This document shows, in pieces, positions 16,896 to 25,811 of a DNA stretch of 64,000 nucleotides (its first letter is position 1; each line of letters starts with the position of its first letter). This stretch comes from Endobacterium cereale (lineage in GTDB: Bacteria; Pseudomonadota; Alphaproteobacteria; Rhizobiales; Rhizobiaceae). The stretch spans positions 1 through 64,000 of the forward strand of contig NZ_WIXI01000051.1 in the NCBI RefSeq assembly GCF_009617585.1. The letters run 5' to 3'. The notes beneath the pieces are model-generated. The model saw only the letters and a list, made by a program, of their open reading frames with translations. It had not been told where the DNA came from and made no database searches. The position numbers and the translations under genes are program-made.

Positions 16896-18873
16896 AACCT
16901 CATATCTCCCGTCCCGACTGCGCCGCCTGTTTTTGCCCTTCATTTTGACGATAGCGGCAGTGCTACTGTTTGCCGGTTATCTGTGCATGAGCGGACTTGC
17001 CGAAGCGCTTTCGCTTTCTTCCGCACCGAATGCCTCTTTGCAATCGGTGCAGCTTTTTTACGGAGCGCTGCCCCGCGTCATCGTCGCATTGGCGGCAGGT
17101 GGCCTGCTGGGCTTGGCAACCACACTCATGCAGCAAGGGCTAGGCAACCCGCTTGCTGAACCTGGAACGATAGGGCTTCTGTCAACGAGCCGTCTGACCG
17201 TCGCCGTCGCACTCATTTGGCTACCCGCCTTTGCGGGCGGTTTTGTCCTGCCGGTTCTGGCCGGCTCGCTTTTTGGGCTTGTCATCCTGCTCGGCCTCTC
17301 GTGGCGCCGAAAGCTGTCACCACTTTTTCTCATCCTCAACGGGCTGGTACTCGGCCTCGTCTGCGATGCCGTCACCTCGATGCTCATCCTCACCCATTAC
17401 GAGGACATCGCCGATCTGCTTTTATGGCAGTCGGGCTCGCTGGTGCAGGATAACTGGCAGGTCGCGCGCCTGTTGAGCGTGTGCCTTGCCGCTGTGTCGA
17501 TCATCACTATCCTTTTGCGCAAGCCTCTGTCCCTGCTCGATCTCGACGATACCGCTGCCAGAAGCCTTGGTCTGTCGCCGATGATGGCAAGGCTTGCGGC
17601 AATCGGACTTGCCACGGTCGCTGCGGCCGCGGTTACCGCCCATGTCGGCCTGCTCGCCTTTGTTGGACTGGCCGGTGCGGCCCTTGCACGGATTTGCGGC
17701 GCACGCGGCTTTGCCGACCGCGCCATGTTTTCCGCACTCCTTTCGGCAGCCCTTCTGTTGCTGACCGACCAGACCATGCAAATTGCCGAAATGGTCATGG
17801 CAATCCCGGCGGGCACGGTAACAGCGCTCTTTGCCGCTCCGCTCCTTTTGTACCTTCTGCATTCGGGACGCATTCAGCAGCAAACCGAGCGCGCATTCGA
17901 TCTCCACGTTCCACACCGCATTGTTCCAACGCGGAGCATCCTTCTTGGCCTGACAGCCGTCTTCGTTTTCGCCATCCTGCTCGCACTGATGGTCGGACGG
18001 GCGCCGCAGGGTTTTACCTGGGCAACAGCGAACGAATTCTCGCAACTTCTGCCATGGCGCTGGCCGCGTGTGACCGCAGCGCTTGCTGCAGGCGGCATGG
18101 TCGCACTGGCCGGCTGCCTGATGCAGCGCATGACCGGTAACCATCTGGCCAGCCCCGAACTGATCGGCGTCTCGTCGGGCGCGACGCTAGTCATGCTGCC
18201 GGTGATCTTTTTCCTGCCGCCGCTCAGTCGCAGCCAGACCATGCTGGTTGCCGCCATCGGTGCCTTGCTTTTCCTCCTCATCGCGCTGCGGCTGGCACGC
18301 AGGTCGCAATACGCGCCTGAAAAACTGCTGCTCACCGGGCTGGCGATCACCGCGCTCAGCGGCTCGCTTCTTTCCTCCGCCATCTATTTTGGCGATATAC
18401 GCCTGACGCGACTGATCGGCTGGCTGTCCGGTTCGACCTACGCGGTGACCGCGGCAGATGCGATGATCGCGCTTGGCCTGCTCGCGGCGGCAGTAGCGGT
18501 GCTGCCGCTGATACAGCGCTGGCTCGGCTTGATGCCGCTCGGAGAACCTGTCGCCGCCGCCCTCGGCGTCGAGATCAGGCTTGCGCGCCTTTGCATCATC
18601 ATTCTCGTTGCACTCCTGACCGGCGTTTCTACGGTCATGATCGGACCCGTGACCTTTGTCGGGCTGGTCATTCCGCATCTCGTCAGGCTGATGGGCCTGC
18701 GCAAGCCACTAGCACAAACCACCGGCTGCGTCCTTGCGGGCGCAACGCTGATGATCGTATCCGATTGGATCGGAAGAACCATCGCCTTTCCGTGGGACAT
18801 CCCGGCGGGACTGGTGGCAAGTGTCGTAGGTGCCATGGTCTACGGCATTACCACGAGCCGAAGCAGCAGATGA
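16888..18873 (+). CDS. fhuB: Ferric-siderophore permease, fused FhuB type
   Basis: This 661-residue permease is a fusion of two FecCD-family halves, as in FhuB of hydroxamate systems. The halves are about residues 1-325 and 335-661. Each carries a motif of the RVxAALAAGGxLxLAGxLMQ type followed by NPLAEPGTIG (first half) or NHLASPELIGVSSGA (second half). Together they form the whole channel, so no second permease is needed. It is translationally coupled on both sides. The matching ATPase (FhuC) is not encoded in this cluster. Confidence 0.93.
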   Translation: MAETSYLPSRLRRLFLPFILTIAAVLLFAGYLCMSGLAEALSLSSAPNASLQSVQLFYGALPRVIVALAAGGLLGLATTLMQQGLGNPLAEPGTIGLLSTSRLTVAVALIWLPAFAGGFVLPVLAGSLFGLVILLGLSWRRKLSPLFLILNGLVLGLVCDAVTSMLILTHYEDIADLLLWQSGSLVQDNWQVARLLSVCLAAVSIITILLRKPLSLLDLDDTAARSLGLSPMMARLAAIGLATVAAAAVTAHVGLLAFVGLAGAALARICGARGFADRAMFSALLSAALLLLTDQTMQIAEMVMAIPAGTVTALFAAPLLLYLLHSGRIQQQTERAFDLHVPHRIVPTRSILLGLTAVFVFAILLALMVGRAPQGFTWATANEFSQLLPWRWPRVTAALAAGGMVALAGCLMQRMTGNHLASPELIGVSSGATLVMLPVIFFLPPLSRSQTMLVAAIGALLFLLIALRLARRSQYAPEKLLLTGLAITALSGSLLSSAIYFGDIRLTRLIGWLSGSTYAVTAADAMIALGLLAAAVAVLPLIQRWLGLMPLGEPVAAALGVEIRLARLCIIILVALLTGVSTVMIGPVTFVGLVIPHLVRLMGLRKPLAQTTGCVLAGATLMIVSDWIGRTIAFPWDIPAGLVASVVGAMVYGITTSRSSR

Positions 18874-19598
18874 TCCCAGAACTTTCCCATATATTTCAAG
18901 GCCCGTTTGGCGCGCTCGGTGAAACCTTGAGCATCGACATCGCCCCGACGATGCCCCTTGGCAACTTTTGCTCCTCGCCGCAGTTGCACAACACCCTCGA
19001 CATATTTGCGCGGCGTTGGCCCGAACGCGATCCGAGAGTGGTGGCGACGCAGTGGTCGAAAACCTATTTTTCGACCCTCCTTCCCGCGGTCCTTCTGCCT
19101 TGCCTGCTGCATGACTGGCATCTGCCGCTTTCCCCGCAGAAAATGGGCATCCGCATATCAGCGGCCGGTGCGGTGTCGGGGTTTGAGCTCCCGTCGTCCG
19201 GTGGACACCGCAATGCGCAAGAAAAAGCGTCCGGACGCTTCGACTTTCTGGTAGCCGATCACTTGCGACCAATCATAGAGATGCTGGCCGCTGCTACGCC
19301 ACTGCCCGCCAAAGTTCTCTGGAGCAATGCCGGAAACGTCTTCGAGAATGTTGTCGGCCGGGCATCCAGCCTGCTCGGCCATGACCATCCGGCGGTCCGC
19401 GAGGCCATGGCCATCATGGCAGACAGGCGGAATGCCACGGGCCGGGCCAATCCGCTGTTCGAGCCGATCCGCTACATCAACGAGGGCGGTAAAAACATGC
19501 GGCAAAGGCGGATCTGTTGCCTGCGGTATTTCACGCCGGAGCTCGGATACTGCAAGTCCTGCCCCAAGCCGGGTCCAGAACCGGATGGTGGTAGTTGA
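18870..19598 (+). CDS. fhuF: Ferric-siderophore reductase FhuF
   Basis: This 242-residue protein ends with Cys216-Cys217, then Cys228 and Cys231. The CC-x10-C-x2-C pattern is the [2Fe-2S] site unique to FhuF. It reduces ferric siderophores in the cytoplasm to release iron. The segment LLPAVLLPCLLHDWHLPL in the first half and LWSNAGNVFENV later are typical of the family. The ATG overlaps the FhuB stop as ATGA, so it is the last gene of the uptake operon. Confidence 0.93.
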   Translation: MIPELSHIFQGPFGALGETLSIDIAPTMPLGNFCSSPQLHNTLDIFARRWPERDPRVVATQWSKTYFSTLLPAVLLPCLLHDWHLPLSPQKMGIRISAAGAVSGFELPSSGGHRNAQEKASGRFDFLVADHLRPIIEMLAAATPLPAKVLWSNAGNVFENVVGRASSLLGHDHPAVREAMAIMADRRNATGRANPLFEPIRYINEGGKNMRQRRICCLRYFTPELGYCKSCPKPGPEPDGGS

Positions 19599-19611
19599 AC
19601 TGTCTTAAGGT

Positions 19612-19638
19612 CTTGAACAGATTCGAACCAACAACCCG
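19612..19638. repeat. tRNA T-arm-like scar, copy 2
   Basis: The motif starts CTTGAACAGATTCGAACC. On the complementary strand GGTTCGAATC reads as a normal tRNA T-loop. One plus-strand frame gives RFEPTTRQF, again of the (G)xEPxTR type. It lies 13 bp past the FhuF stop. Confidence 0.5.
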
Positions 19639-19835
19639 TCAATTTCACAGAGTTCTGTTGACCTATCAGCTCTTGCGATTCTCTAGCAGTATGGCAATCG
19701 TGAGTACGACTTTAGGCGGTCTGGTTCCTAACGCGCAAACCGGTCACGCGATCGGAGCACAGATTAGGTTCGCTGGCCTGACCATACATAATGCGGTTTA
19801 CGTCGTTTACGCGTGTTTGAAGCAATATGAATCTG

Positions 19836-20087
19836 CTACAAATGCAGTGGAAGATCGCACTCCTCCGCAGGAACAGAACAGCAAATCAGCGCTTCCCATC
19901 TGCAACTTGGTAGTTGGGCTCGGAAAGATAGCTCACCGCGCCTTCAGAATTTTTGTCCGGCAATCACCACATCGACTAGCTCGGCAACTGTATGCGAGTT
20001 TAGCCCTCGTTTTCGGCGAGGTTCAGGAGAGGGCCGTCGTCGGGCTTCCAGCGCCCTTCCTTTGCCGATTGCGCAAAGATCACGCGG
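19836..20087 (-). pseudogene. Decayed copy of a [2Fe-2S] ferredoxin domain
   Basis: About 250 bp align along their whole length with the 3' end of the fusion oxidoreductase gene at 27824-28078, roughly 80-85% identical by eye and in the same orientation. The Cys-x4-Cys-x2-Cys part is still readable (YSCRASRCGDC compared with YGCRAGQCGDC). A one-base loss (CCTTCAG against CCTTTCAG) shifts the frame and no start remains. Similarity stops abruptly at about 20087, inside the linker before the ferredoxin domain. It is therefore a copied or stranded fragment, not a whole gene. Confidence 0.75.
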
Positions 20088-20134
20088 GGGGAGCGGCCGG
20101 TTATTTCAAAAGGCTTACCCATGAGATGGCCCAA

Positions 20135-20848
20135 TCAGTAGCCTGCGTCATCCTGCAGGTCGCGCTCGGCGCGCTCCACGGCACTCGCATTGAGAACGCG
20201 CCGCATCAGTGCAACGGCAACCGCACGGGTTCGGAGATTGTAGCGACTCTCGTCATCGCCATCCTCCTGATAAACTTCGAGCTTCTCATAAAGCTGCTGG
20301 AGACGGTTCTGCACGGTACGCAGCGACAGCTTTTTTCGGCTGGCGATGGTCTTGTCGGTCAGACCCAACGCAACATCGACAAGGATTTCATATTCGGCAT
20401 CGCTTAGCCCGTGTCCTGACCCCATTCCCTTCTGCTGGATGCCGCGTACTTCGCGGTCGATCACGCATTGCGACTCCAGAAATACGCTGCGCAAAGCCAG
20501 TTTCAGGCGCTCTTCGGATGTGGATTTCAGGACATACCCATAGGTTGCACCTTCCGGGACAATCCGCGAAACACCGCGTACATAGGCCTCGTCGGAATAA
20601 TTGGACCAGAACAGGATCTTTGTATCGGGCCTTTCCCGCCAGATGGTGCGGGCAGCCTCTATGCCGTTGCGTTCGTTCATCTGCAGGTCCATCACCACGA
20701 ATTCGGCGCGCAGTTTTCGTGCCTCTACCTCGCCCAGCCGGCCGTTTTCGCTCTCCGTCACCGCATCGCATTCCGGCAGCGCCGAGCGCACCGCTTCATT
20801 CAGATAGGAGCGATGCAGCGCATCGTCCTCGATGATCAGCACCTTCAT
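20135..20848 (-). CDS. Response regulator, NarL/LuxR type
   Basis: This 237-residue protein has an N-terminal receiver domain: acidic pocket Glu7/Asp8/Asp9, phospho-acceptor Asp54 in VVMDLQMNERNG, and a conserved Lys in YVLKSTSEE. The C-terminal LuxR-type helix-turn-helix is at about residues 148-195 (GLTDKTIASRKKLSLRTVQNRL). The tail after it (about 40 residues, EDGDDESRYNLRTRAVAVALMRR) is longer than usual. Its ATG overlaps the kinase stop by 4 bp, so they form a cognate pair. It probably acts on the divergent sugar-importer promoter (inference). Confidence 0.92.
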   Translation of the reverse strand: MKVLIIEDDALHRSYLNEAVRSALPECDAVTESENGRLGEVEARKLRAEFVVMDLQMNERNGIEAARTIWRERPDTKILFWSNYSDEAYVRGVSRIVPEGATYGYVLKSTSEERLKLALRSVFLESQCVIDREVRGIQQKGMGSGHGLSDAEYEILVDVALGLTDKTIASRKKLSLRTVQNRLQQLYEKLEVYQEDGDDESRYNLRTRAVAVALMRRVLNASAVERAERDLQDDAGY

Positions 20849-22083
20849 TCCGCTGCCTCCGTTTTCAATGCATGTCTCAACGGAAGCGTCACCTTCACCA
20901 TCGTTCCCTTACCGCCGGGATTTACCGCCATCTCCAGTCGTGCCGAGATCAGCCTTGCCCGGGTTTTCATATTATCGATGCCGCGTCCCCGCAGATCATG
21001 AGAGGATACCAGTCCGTTTCCATCATCACTGACGTCGAGCGAGACAGCGCCATCGTCGGCCCGCAAAGTCACGGTCACCATGTCCGGCTGTCCATGACGG
21101 ATGGCGTTGTTGACCGCCTCCTGAACGATACGAAACAGCGCAGTTGCGACGGTCCGGTCGAGATCGACAAGCGTTTCGCCCGCCAGATCGATCACCTGCC
21201 AGCGCACCGGCAGCCCGCTTTCGCGCACCGAACGTTCCAGATGGTTTTCGATCGCTTCGGCCACGCCGAAAAGCTGCAACACTGTTGGCTTGGCCTCCTC
21301 GATGATCTGACGCAGGTCATGCATGCATTGCTGCAAGGCGCGACAGAACGGTTCCAGCGCATCGCCCTGTATTGTCCCTTCCCCGGTCAGCCGCTCGATG
21401 CGACGCGTCAGGCGCGTCAGGTCCGCCAGCGTCTGGTCGTGCAGATCCATGCCGATGCGTTGCCGTTCGGCTTCCAGCGCCTCGGTCAATTTCAGCGCAC
21501 CCAGCCGCAAGCCCTCTTCCCGCGCCCGCGCCTCTGTTTCGATCACCGCCGAAAGCTTGGCCTGCTCGGCGGCTCGAAGTGCGAAGAAATAAGGCGCGAG
21601 AAGGTCGGCTACCGCGCGCGCCTTCTCGACGTCTTCCATGTCATACCGACCGCGCTGCCGCGACGAACAGCTCAGCGCCCCGATCACATCACCCTGCGCC
21701 TTCAGCGGCACATGCACACGACTGCGCAGGGAAAGTTCGATGATCGGGCTGGAAAATGCGCCATCGAAATGGAACCGGGGATCACTGCAGGCATCATCTG
21801 CCAACAGGAAATCCACTTCCCCTGCCAGCAACGTGCGAATGGGACTGCCGCTCAAAAGCGCCGGTGGCTGCCGGCTCCAGGCGGTTTCAAGCCCGCTTTC
21901 GTAGGCAATGTGGTATTTGCCATGCACCATCTTGATGCAGACATCGAGGTGGTCATGCGGAATGATATGCCGGATCTCCTCGGCAACCGCCTGGATGATC
22001 GCGTTGAAATCCAGCTGACCCGCCAGCAGCCTAGAAATGCCTAAATAGCGGTCGAACAGCGCATTGCGCCCCAGATCGAGCAT
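20845..22083 (-). CDS. Cytoplasmic GAF-domain histidine kinase (HisKA_3 type)
   Basis: This 412-residue kinase has no membrane segment. An N-terminal GAF-like sensor domain covers about residues 20-175 (HDHLDVCIKMVHGKYHI; VHVPLKAQGDVIGALSCSS), followed by a coiled stretch. The dimerisation box ERQRIGMDLHDQTLADL carries the phospho-acceptor His, and an HATPase_c domain follows with EAVNNAIRHG (N box), DVSDDGNGL and GRGIDNMKTRA. This is the NarX/DegS-like class that pairs with LuxR regulators. A GGAGGAGG ribosome site precedes the ATG. The GAF domain suggests a soluble intracellular ligand. Confidence 0.92.
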   Translation of the reverse strand: MLDLGRNALFDRYLGISRLLAGQLDFNAIIQAVAEEIRHIIPHDHLDVCIKMVHGKYHIAYESGLETAWSRQPPALLSGSPIRTLLAGEVDFLLADDACSDPRFHFDGAFSSPIIELSLRSRVHVPLKAQGDVIGALSCSSRQRGRYDMEDVEKARAVADLLAPYFFALRAAEQAKLSAVIETEARAREEGLRLGALKLTEALEAERQRIGMDLHDQTLADLTRLTRRIERLTGEGTIQGDALEPFCRALQQCMHDLRQIIEEAKPTVLQLFGVAEAIENHLERSVRESGLPVRWQVIDLAGETLVDLDRTVATALFRIVQEAVNNAIRHGQPDMVTVTLRADDGAVSLDVSDDGNGLVSSHDLRGRGIDNMKTRARLISARLEMAVNPGGKGTMVKVTLPLRHALKTEAAE

Positions 22084-22141
22084 GGTTTGGACCTCCTCCC
22101 AGTCCGTCCCGTCATTTAGCGCCAGCTTTTTCAGCTTGTCC

Positions 22142-22174
22142 TGCGGGAACCCGCAAGTCAGTGACGGGCGCCCG
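22142..22174. promoter_or_regulatory. Tandem palindromes between kinase and sugar-importer genes
   Basis: TGCGGGAACCCGCA (22142-22155) is a perfect palindrome and CGGGCGCCCG (22165-22174) a second one. The repeated CCCGCAA halves start 21 bp apart, two helical turns. They lie in the 241-bp divergent region between the kinase gene and the binding-protein gene, where the LuxR-type regulator would be expected to bind. A further inverted repeat CTGAGC..GCTCAG is at 22234-22252. Confidence 0.4.
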
Positions 22175-22324
22175 CAAAAGCGGTGCTCGTATGCGCCTAT
22201 ACAACATGAATATTCTCCTCCATTCTCGATTTACTGAGCAAGAGGGGCTCAGGGCAATGTTTATCTGCGGACAACCGTTGAGGAGCGGCCCGAAGATATT
22301 TTGTGGGATTTTTGGGAGGAAATC

Positions 22325-23332
22325 ATGACCATCAGAATGATGCTGGCGGCATCCGTCGCATTTGCTTGCCTTGGCGGCACGGCGTTCGCCGATACGTCGT
22401 CCAAGAAGATCGCGTTGTCCAACAACTACGCCGGCAATTCCTGGCGTCAGGCGATGCTGACCAGCTGGGACAAGATCACCAAGGAAGCCGTTTCCAAGGG
22501 TGTAGTCGCAGCAGCCGACCCGTTCACCACGGCGGAAAATCAGGCGACCGAACAGGCAGCCCAGATCCAGAACATGATCCTGCAAGGTTATGATGCGATC
22601 GTCATCAACGCCGCTTCACCGACCGCGCTCAACGGCGCCATCAAGGAAGCCTGTGATGCCGGCATCACCGTCGTGTCCTTCGACGGCATCGTGACCGAAC
22701 CCTGCGCCTGGCGTATCGCCGTCGATTTCAAGGCGATGGGTGAAAGCCAGATCGATTATCTCGCCAAAAAACTGCCCAAAGGCGGCAACCTTCTTGAGAT
22801 CCGCGGCCTTGCCGGCGTTTCCGTCGATGACGAGATCCATGCTGGCATCGAGGCCGGCGTGAAAAAGAACCCACAGTTCAAGGTGGTCGGTTCCGTCAAT
22901 GGTGACTGGGCGCAGGACGTTGCTCAGCGTGCCGTGGCCGGTGTTCTGCCGAGCCTGCCCGAAGTGGCGGCTGTCGTCACCCAGGGCGGCGACGGTTATG
23001 GTGCGGCACAGGCTTTTGCCGCCGCCAAACGCCCGACACCGACCATCGTCATGGGCAACCGCGAGGATGAGCTGGTGTGGTGGAAGAGCCAGAAGGACAA
23101 GAACGGTTACGAGACCATGTCGGTCTCGATTGCCCCCGGCGTCTCGACGCTCGCCTTCTGGGTTGCCCAGCAGATCCTCGATGGCAAGGAGGTCAAGAAG
23201 GACCTCGTCGTGCCTTTCCTGCGCATTGATCAGGACAATCTCGAAGCCAACCTGAAAAACACCCAGAAGGGTGGCGTGGCGAATGTCGAATATTCGCTAG
23301 AAGATGCCCAGAAGGTCATCACTGCCAAGTAA
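22325..23332 (+). CDS. Sugar ABC importer binding protein (RbsB-like)
   Basis: This 335-residue periplasmic binding protein of the ribose/galactose class (pfam Peripla_BP_4-like) has a signal peptide cleaved after about AFA (residue 22). Its core includes IALSNNYAGNSWRQAM, the motif GYDAIVINAASPTALNG, and VVTQGGDGYGAAQAF. The ATG at 22325 follows TGGGAGGAAATC; a TTG 24 bp earlier is unlikely. It is the first gene of a five-gene operon with an ATPase, two permeases and a lactonase. Confidence 0.92.
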   Translation: MTIRMMLAASVAFACLGGTAFADTSSKKIALSNNYAGNSWRQAMLTSWDKITKEAVSKGVVAAADPFTTAENQATEQAAQIQNMILQGYDAIVINAASPTALNGAIKEACDAGITVVSFDGIVTEPCAWRIAVDFKAMGESQIDYLAKKLPKGGNLLEIRGLAGVSVDDEIHAGIEAGVKKNPQFKVVGSVNGDWAQDVAQRAVAGVLPSLPEVAAVVTQGGDGYGAAQAFAAAKRPTPTIVMGNREDELVWWKSQKDKNGYETMSVSIAPGVSTLAFWVAQQILDGKEVKKDLVVPFLRIDQDNLEANLKNTQKGGVANVEYSLEDAQKVITAK

Positions 23333-23412
23333 GGCATCTCCAGGCTGCCGGGGTGAAAGCATAGGCCTTTCGTCCCGGCACAGCTTTGCGACACACGAAC
23401 GATAGCGATCGC

Positions 23413-24873
23413 ATGACAGAACCCTTGCAACGCGAAGAGGTGGTGGCCGCCCGTGCCATCAAGGTGACCTTCGGTGCCGTCAAGGCGCTTGATGGCACCG
23501 ACCTCGTCATCCATTCCGGCGAGTGTGTCGGCCTTGTCGGCCATAACGGCGCCGGCAAATCGACCATCGTCAATGTCATCAATGGCGGGCTTTCTCCGCA
23601 TGAGGGCACGTTGGCCTACGCTGGCCAAGAGGTTCACGGCATTTCTGCCGCCCGCGCCAACGGGGTGCGCTGCGTTTTTCAGGAACTGTCGCTCTGCCCC
23701 AACCTGACCGTCAATGAGAATGCCCGCATCATGCATGCGGAACTGAAGGGCTGGAACTGGCGCAGCCGCGCTAGCGAACTCGTCCGCCGGCAGTTGCAGA
23801 AAATCTTTCCCGGTCATGCCATCGATTGCGACAGCACGGTCGACGACCTGTCGATCGCCGAACGGCAGATGGTGGAAATCGCCATCAGTTTCGCAGGCCT
23901 GAACCAGAGGCCAAAACTCGTCATTCTCGACGAACCGACCTCTTCGCTGGATGCCGGCCTTGCCGCCCAACTGATGGCCTATGTCCGCACCTTCATCGCC
24001 GAAGGCGGCTCGGTGCTTTTGATCTCGCATATTCTCGGTGAAATCCTGTCCACATGCGACCGTATCGTGGTGATGAAGGATGGCCACGTCGTCGCGGATC
24101 GTGCAGCGCGCGAATTCAATACCCACAGCCTTGTCGAGGCCATGGGCAATGTTGTGCGCGAGCAGGAGTTTTCACGCAAGGCCACCGCGCGCGCAGGTGC
24201 GCCAGTTCTCTCCATGCCGCCACATCCGCGGCACGGCATCGCTTTCGAAGCCTATCGCGGCGAGATGATCGGCCTTGCCGGTCTCGGCGGCCACGGCCAG
24301 ACCGACGCTCTTCTTGACCTCTATCTGGAGCACAGCAGCAACTGGTGGCCGACGCGCAAGCGCGATATCGCCTTCGTCGCCGGCGATCGCAGCCTGAACG
24401 GCACGTTCCCGCTCTGGAGCATTCTGAAAAACCTGTCGATCGCCTCGCTCAGCCAACTGTCTTCCAGAAAGATGGTGAGCCAAAGCCGGGAAGCTACGCT
24501 CGGCGCCGGCTGGAAGCAGCGGATCGAAATCCGCACGCCGGATATGGACAACCGCATCCTGTCACTGTCGGGCGGCAACCAGCAAAAGGTGCTGTTTGCC
24601 CGCGCACTGGCGACCACTGCCTCGACGGTGTTGATGGACGACCCGATGCGCGGCGTCGATATCGGCACCAAGCAGGAGGTCTACGAGATTCTGCGAAGCG
24701 AGGCCGCCAACGGGCGCACCTTCATCTGGTATTCAACCGAGATGGACGAGATCCGCCTCTGTGACCGTGTCTATGTGTTTCGCGAGGGCGCCATCGTTGC
24801 CGAACTCGTCGGCGACGCGATCAGCGAGAAGAACGTGCTGGCCGCTTCTTTCAGCGAAGGAGAAGCCGCATGA
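23413..24873 (+). CDS. Sugar ABC importer ATPase with two domains (RbsA/MglA type)
   Basis: This 486-residue double ATPase has an N-terminal domain with Walker A (GHNGAGKST), the signature variant DLSIAERQMVEIA and Walker B (VILDEPTSSLD). The C-terminal domain has a degenerate Walker A (GLGGHGQTD, lacking the Lys) but a good signature (LSGGNQQKVLFARAL) and MDDPMRGVD. This asymmetry is normal for RbsA-like proteins. I use the ATG at 23413; an upstream TTG at 23386 is in frame. Its end overlaps the first permease start by 4 bp. Confidence 0.93.
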   Translation: MTEPLQREEVVAARAIKVTFGAVKALDGTDLVIHSGECVGLVGHNGAGKSTIVNVINGGLSPHEGTLAYAGQEVHGISAARANGVRCVFQELSLCPNLTVNENARIMHAELKGWNWRSRASELVRRQLQKIFPGHAIDCDSTVDDLSIAERQMVEIAISFAGLNQRPKLVILDEPTSSLDAGLAAQLMAYVRTFIAEGGSVLLISHILGEILSTCDRIVVMKDGHVVADRAAREFNTHSLVEAMGNVVREQEFSRKATARAGAPVLSMPPHPRHGIAFEAYRGEMIGLAGLGGHGQTDALLDLYLEHSSNWWPTRKRDIAFVAGDRSLNGTFPLWSILKNLSIASLSQLSSRKMVSQSREATLGAGWKQRIEIRTPDMDNRILSLSGGNQQKVLFARALATTASTVLMDDPMRGVDIGTKQEVYEILRSEAANGRTFIWYSTEMDEIRLCDRVYVFREGAIVAELVGDAISEKNVLAASFSEGEAA

Positions 24874-25811
24874 AACTGTCCTCCGGCACCATCCGCCTGA
24901 TCATTCCCGCCGCCTCGCTGGCACTGCTTCTGGCCGCCGTTTTCTACATGCAGCCGCGGGCGATGAGCTATACCGGCCTCAACCTGCTGTTCAACCTCGC
25001 CGTCCCGATTGCACTGGCGACCATCGCGCAGATGCTGATCATGTCCGTCAACGATCTTGACCTGTCGATGGGCACATTCGTCAGTTTTTGCGCCTGCGTC
25101 GCAGCAACCGTTCTGCAGAACTCGCCGCTTCTCGGCGTGCTGATCTTCATCGGCGCAATCGCCGCCTATGCCGGCATGGGCGTGTTGATCCATGTGCGCG
25201 AACTGCCGTCCATCGTCGTCACGCTCGGCATGAGTTTTGTCTGGGGCGGCCTTGCCGTGCTGCTTCTGCCCTCGCCCGGCGGCACCGCGCCCTCCTGGGC
25301 ACGCGCCATCATGACCGCCAAACCACCGCTCGTGCCGATGGCGATCGTCGCCAGCATTCTCATCGCCGCCGTGACCCATTACATCGTCATGCGATCCTCC
25401 TTCGGCGTGCTGATGCGTGGCACCGGCGGCAATGACCGCTCGGTGGAACGTGCCGGCTGGTCGGTGATCGGCATCCGCGCCGCCACCTATGCGCTGGCCG
25501 GCCTGTTCGCCATCCTCGCCGGCATCGCTCTGGTGGGTCTCACCACATCCGCCGATGCCAATATCGCGCTGCGCTACACGCTGCTGTCGATCGCCGGCGT
25601 CATTCTCGGCGGTGGTGAATTCGTCGGCGGCAAGGTGTCGCCGATCGGCGCCGTCATCGGCGCACTCACACTGACGCTTGCCGGCTCCTTCCTGTCCTTC
25701 ATGCGCATATCCCCCGACTGGCAGATCGGCGCACAGGGCGCCATCCTGATCGTCGTTCTGGCCCTGCGCCTTGCCCTCAACCGGTTGGAAAAGCGGGAGA
25801 AACATCAATGA
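24870..25811 (+). CDS. Sugar ABC importer permease 1 (RbsC type)
   Basis: This 313-residue BPD_transp_2-family membrane protein has about eight to ten hydrophobic segments. It contains the family signature around NDLDLSMGTFVSFCAC and, near the C-terminus, GVILGGGEFVGGKVSPIGAVIGA. It is coupled by ATGA overlaps to the ATPase before it and the second permease after it. The presence of two different RbsC-like subunits suggests a heterodimeric channel. Confidence 0.92.
   Translation: MKLSSGTIRLIIPAASLALLLAAVFYMQPRAMSYTGLNLLFNLAVPIALATIAQMLIMSVNDLDLSMGTFVSFCACVAATVLQNSPLLGVLIFIGAIAAYAGMGVLIHVRELPSIVVTLGMSFVWGGLAVLLLPSPGGTAPSWARAIMTAKPPLVPMAIVASILIAAVTHYIVMRSSFGVLMRGTGGNDRSVERAGWSVIGIRAATYALAGLFAILAGIALVGLTTSADANIALRYTLLSIAGVILGGGEFVGGKVSPIGAVIGALTLTLAGSFLSFMRISPDWQIGAQGAILIVVLALRLALNRLEKREKHQ

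Larger units (their letters stand above)
19599..20134. other. Boundary stretch with scar and ferredoxin-domain relic
   Basis: There is no intact gene here. The stretch holds the tRNA-like scar at 19612-19638 and a decayed copy of a ferredoxin domain at 19836-20087. I recognise nothing in 19640-19835. Confidence 0.6.

Noticed and set aside
19595..20407. Plus-strand ORF of 270 codons after fhuF
   Set aside because: It spans a scar, the antisense of the ferredoxin relic and the response-regulator gene; no coherent domain.
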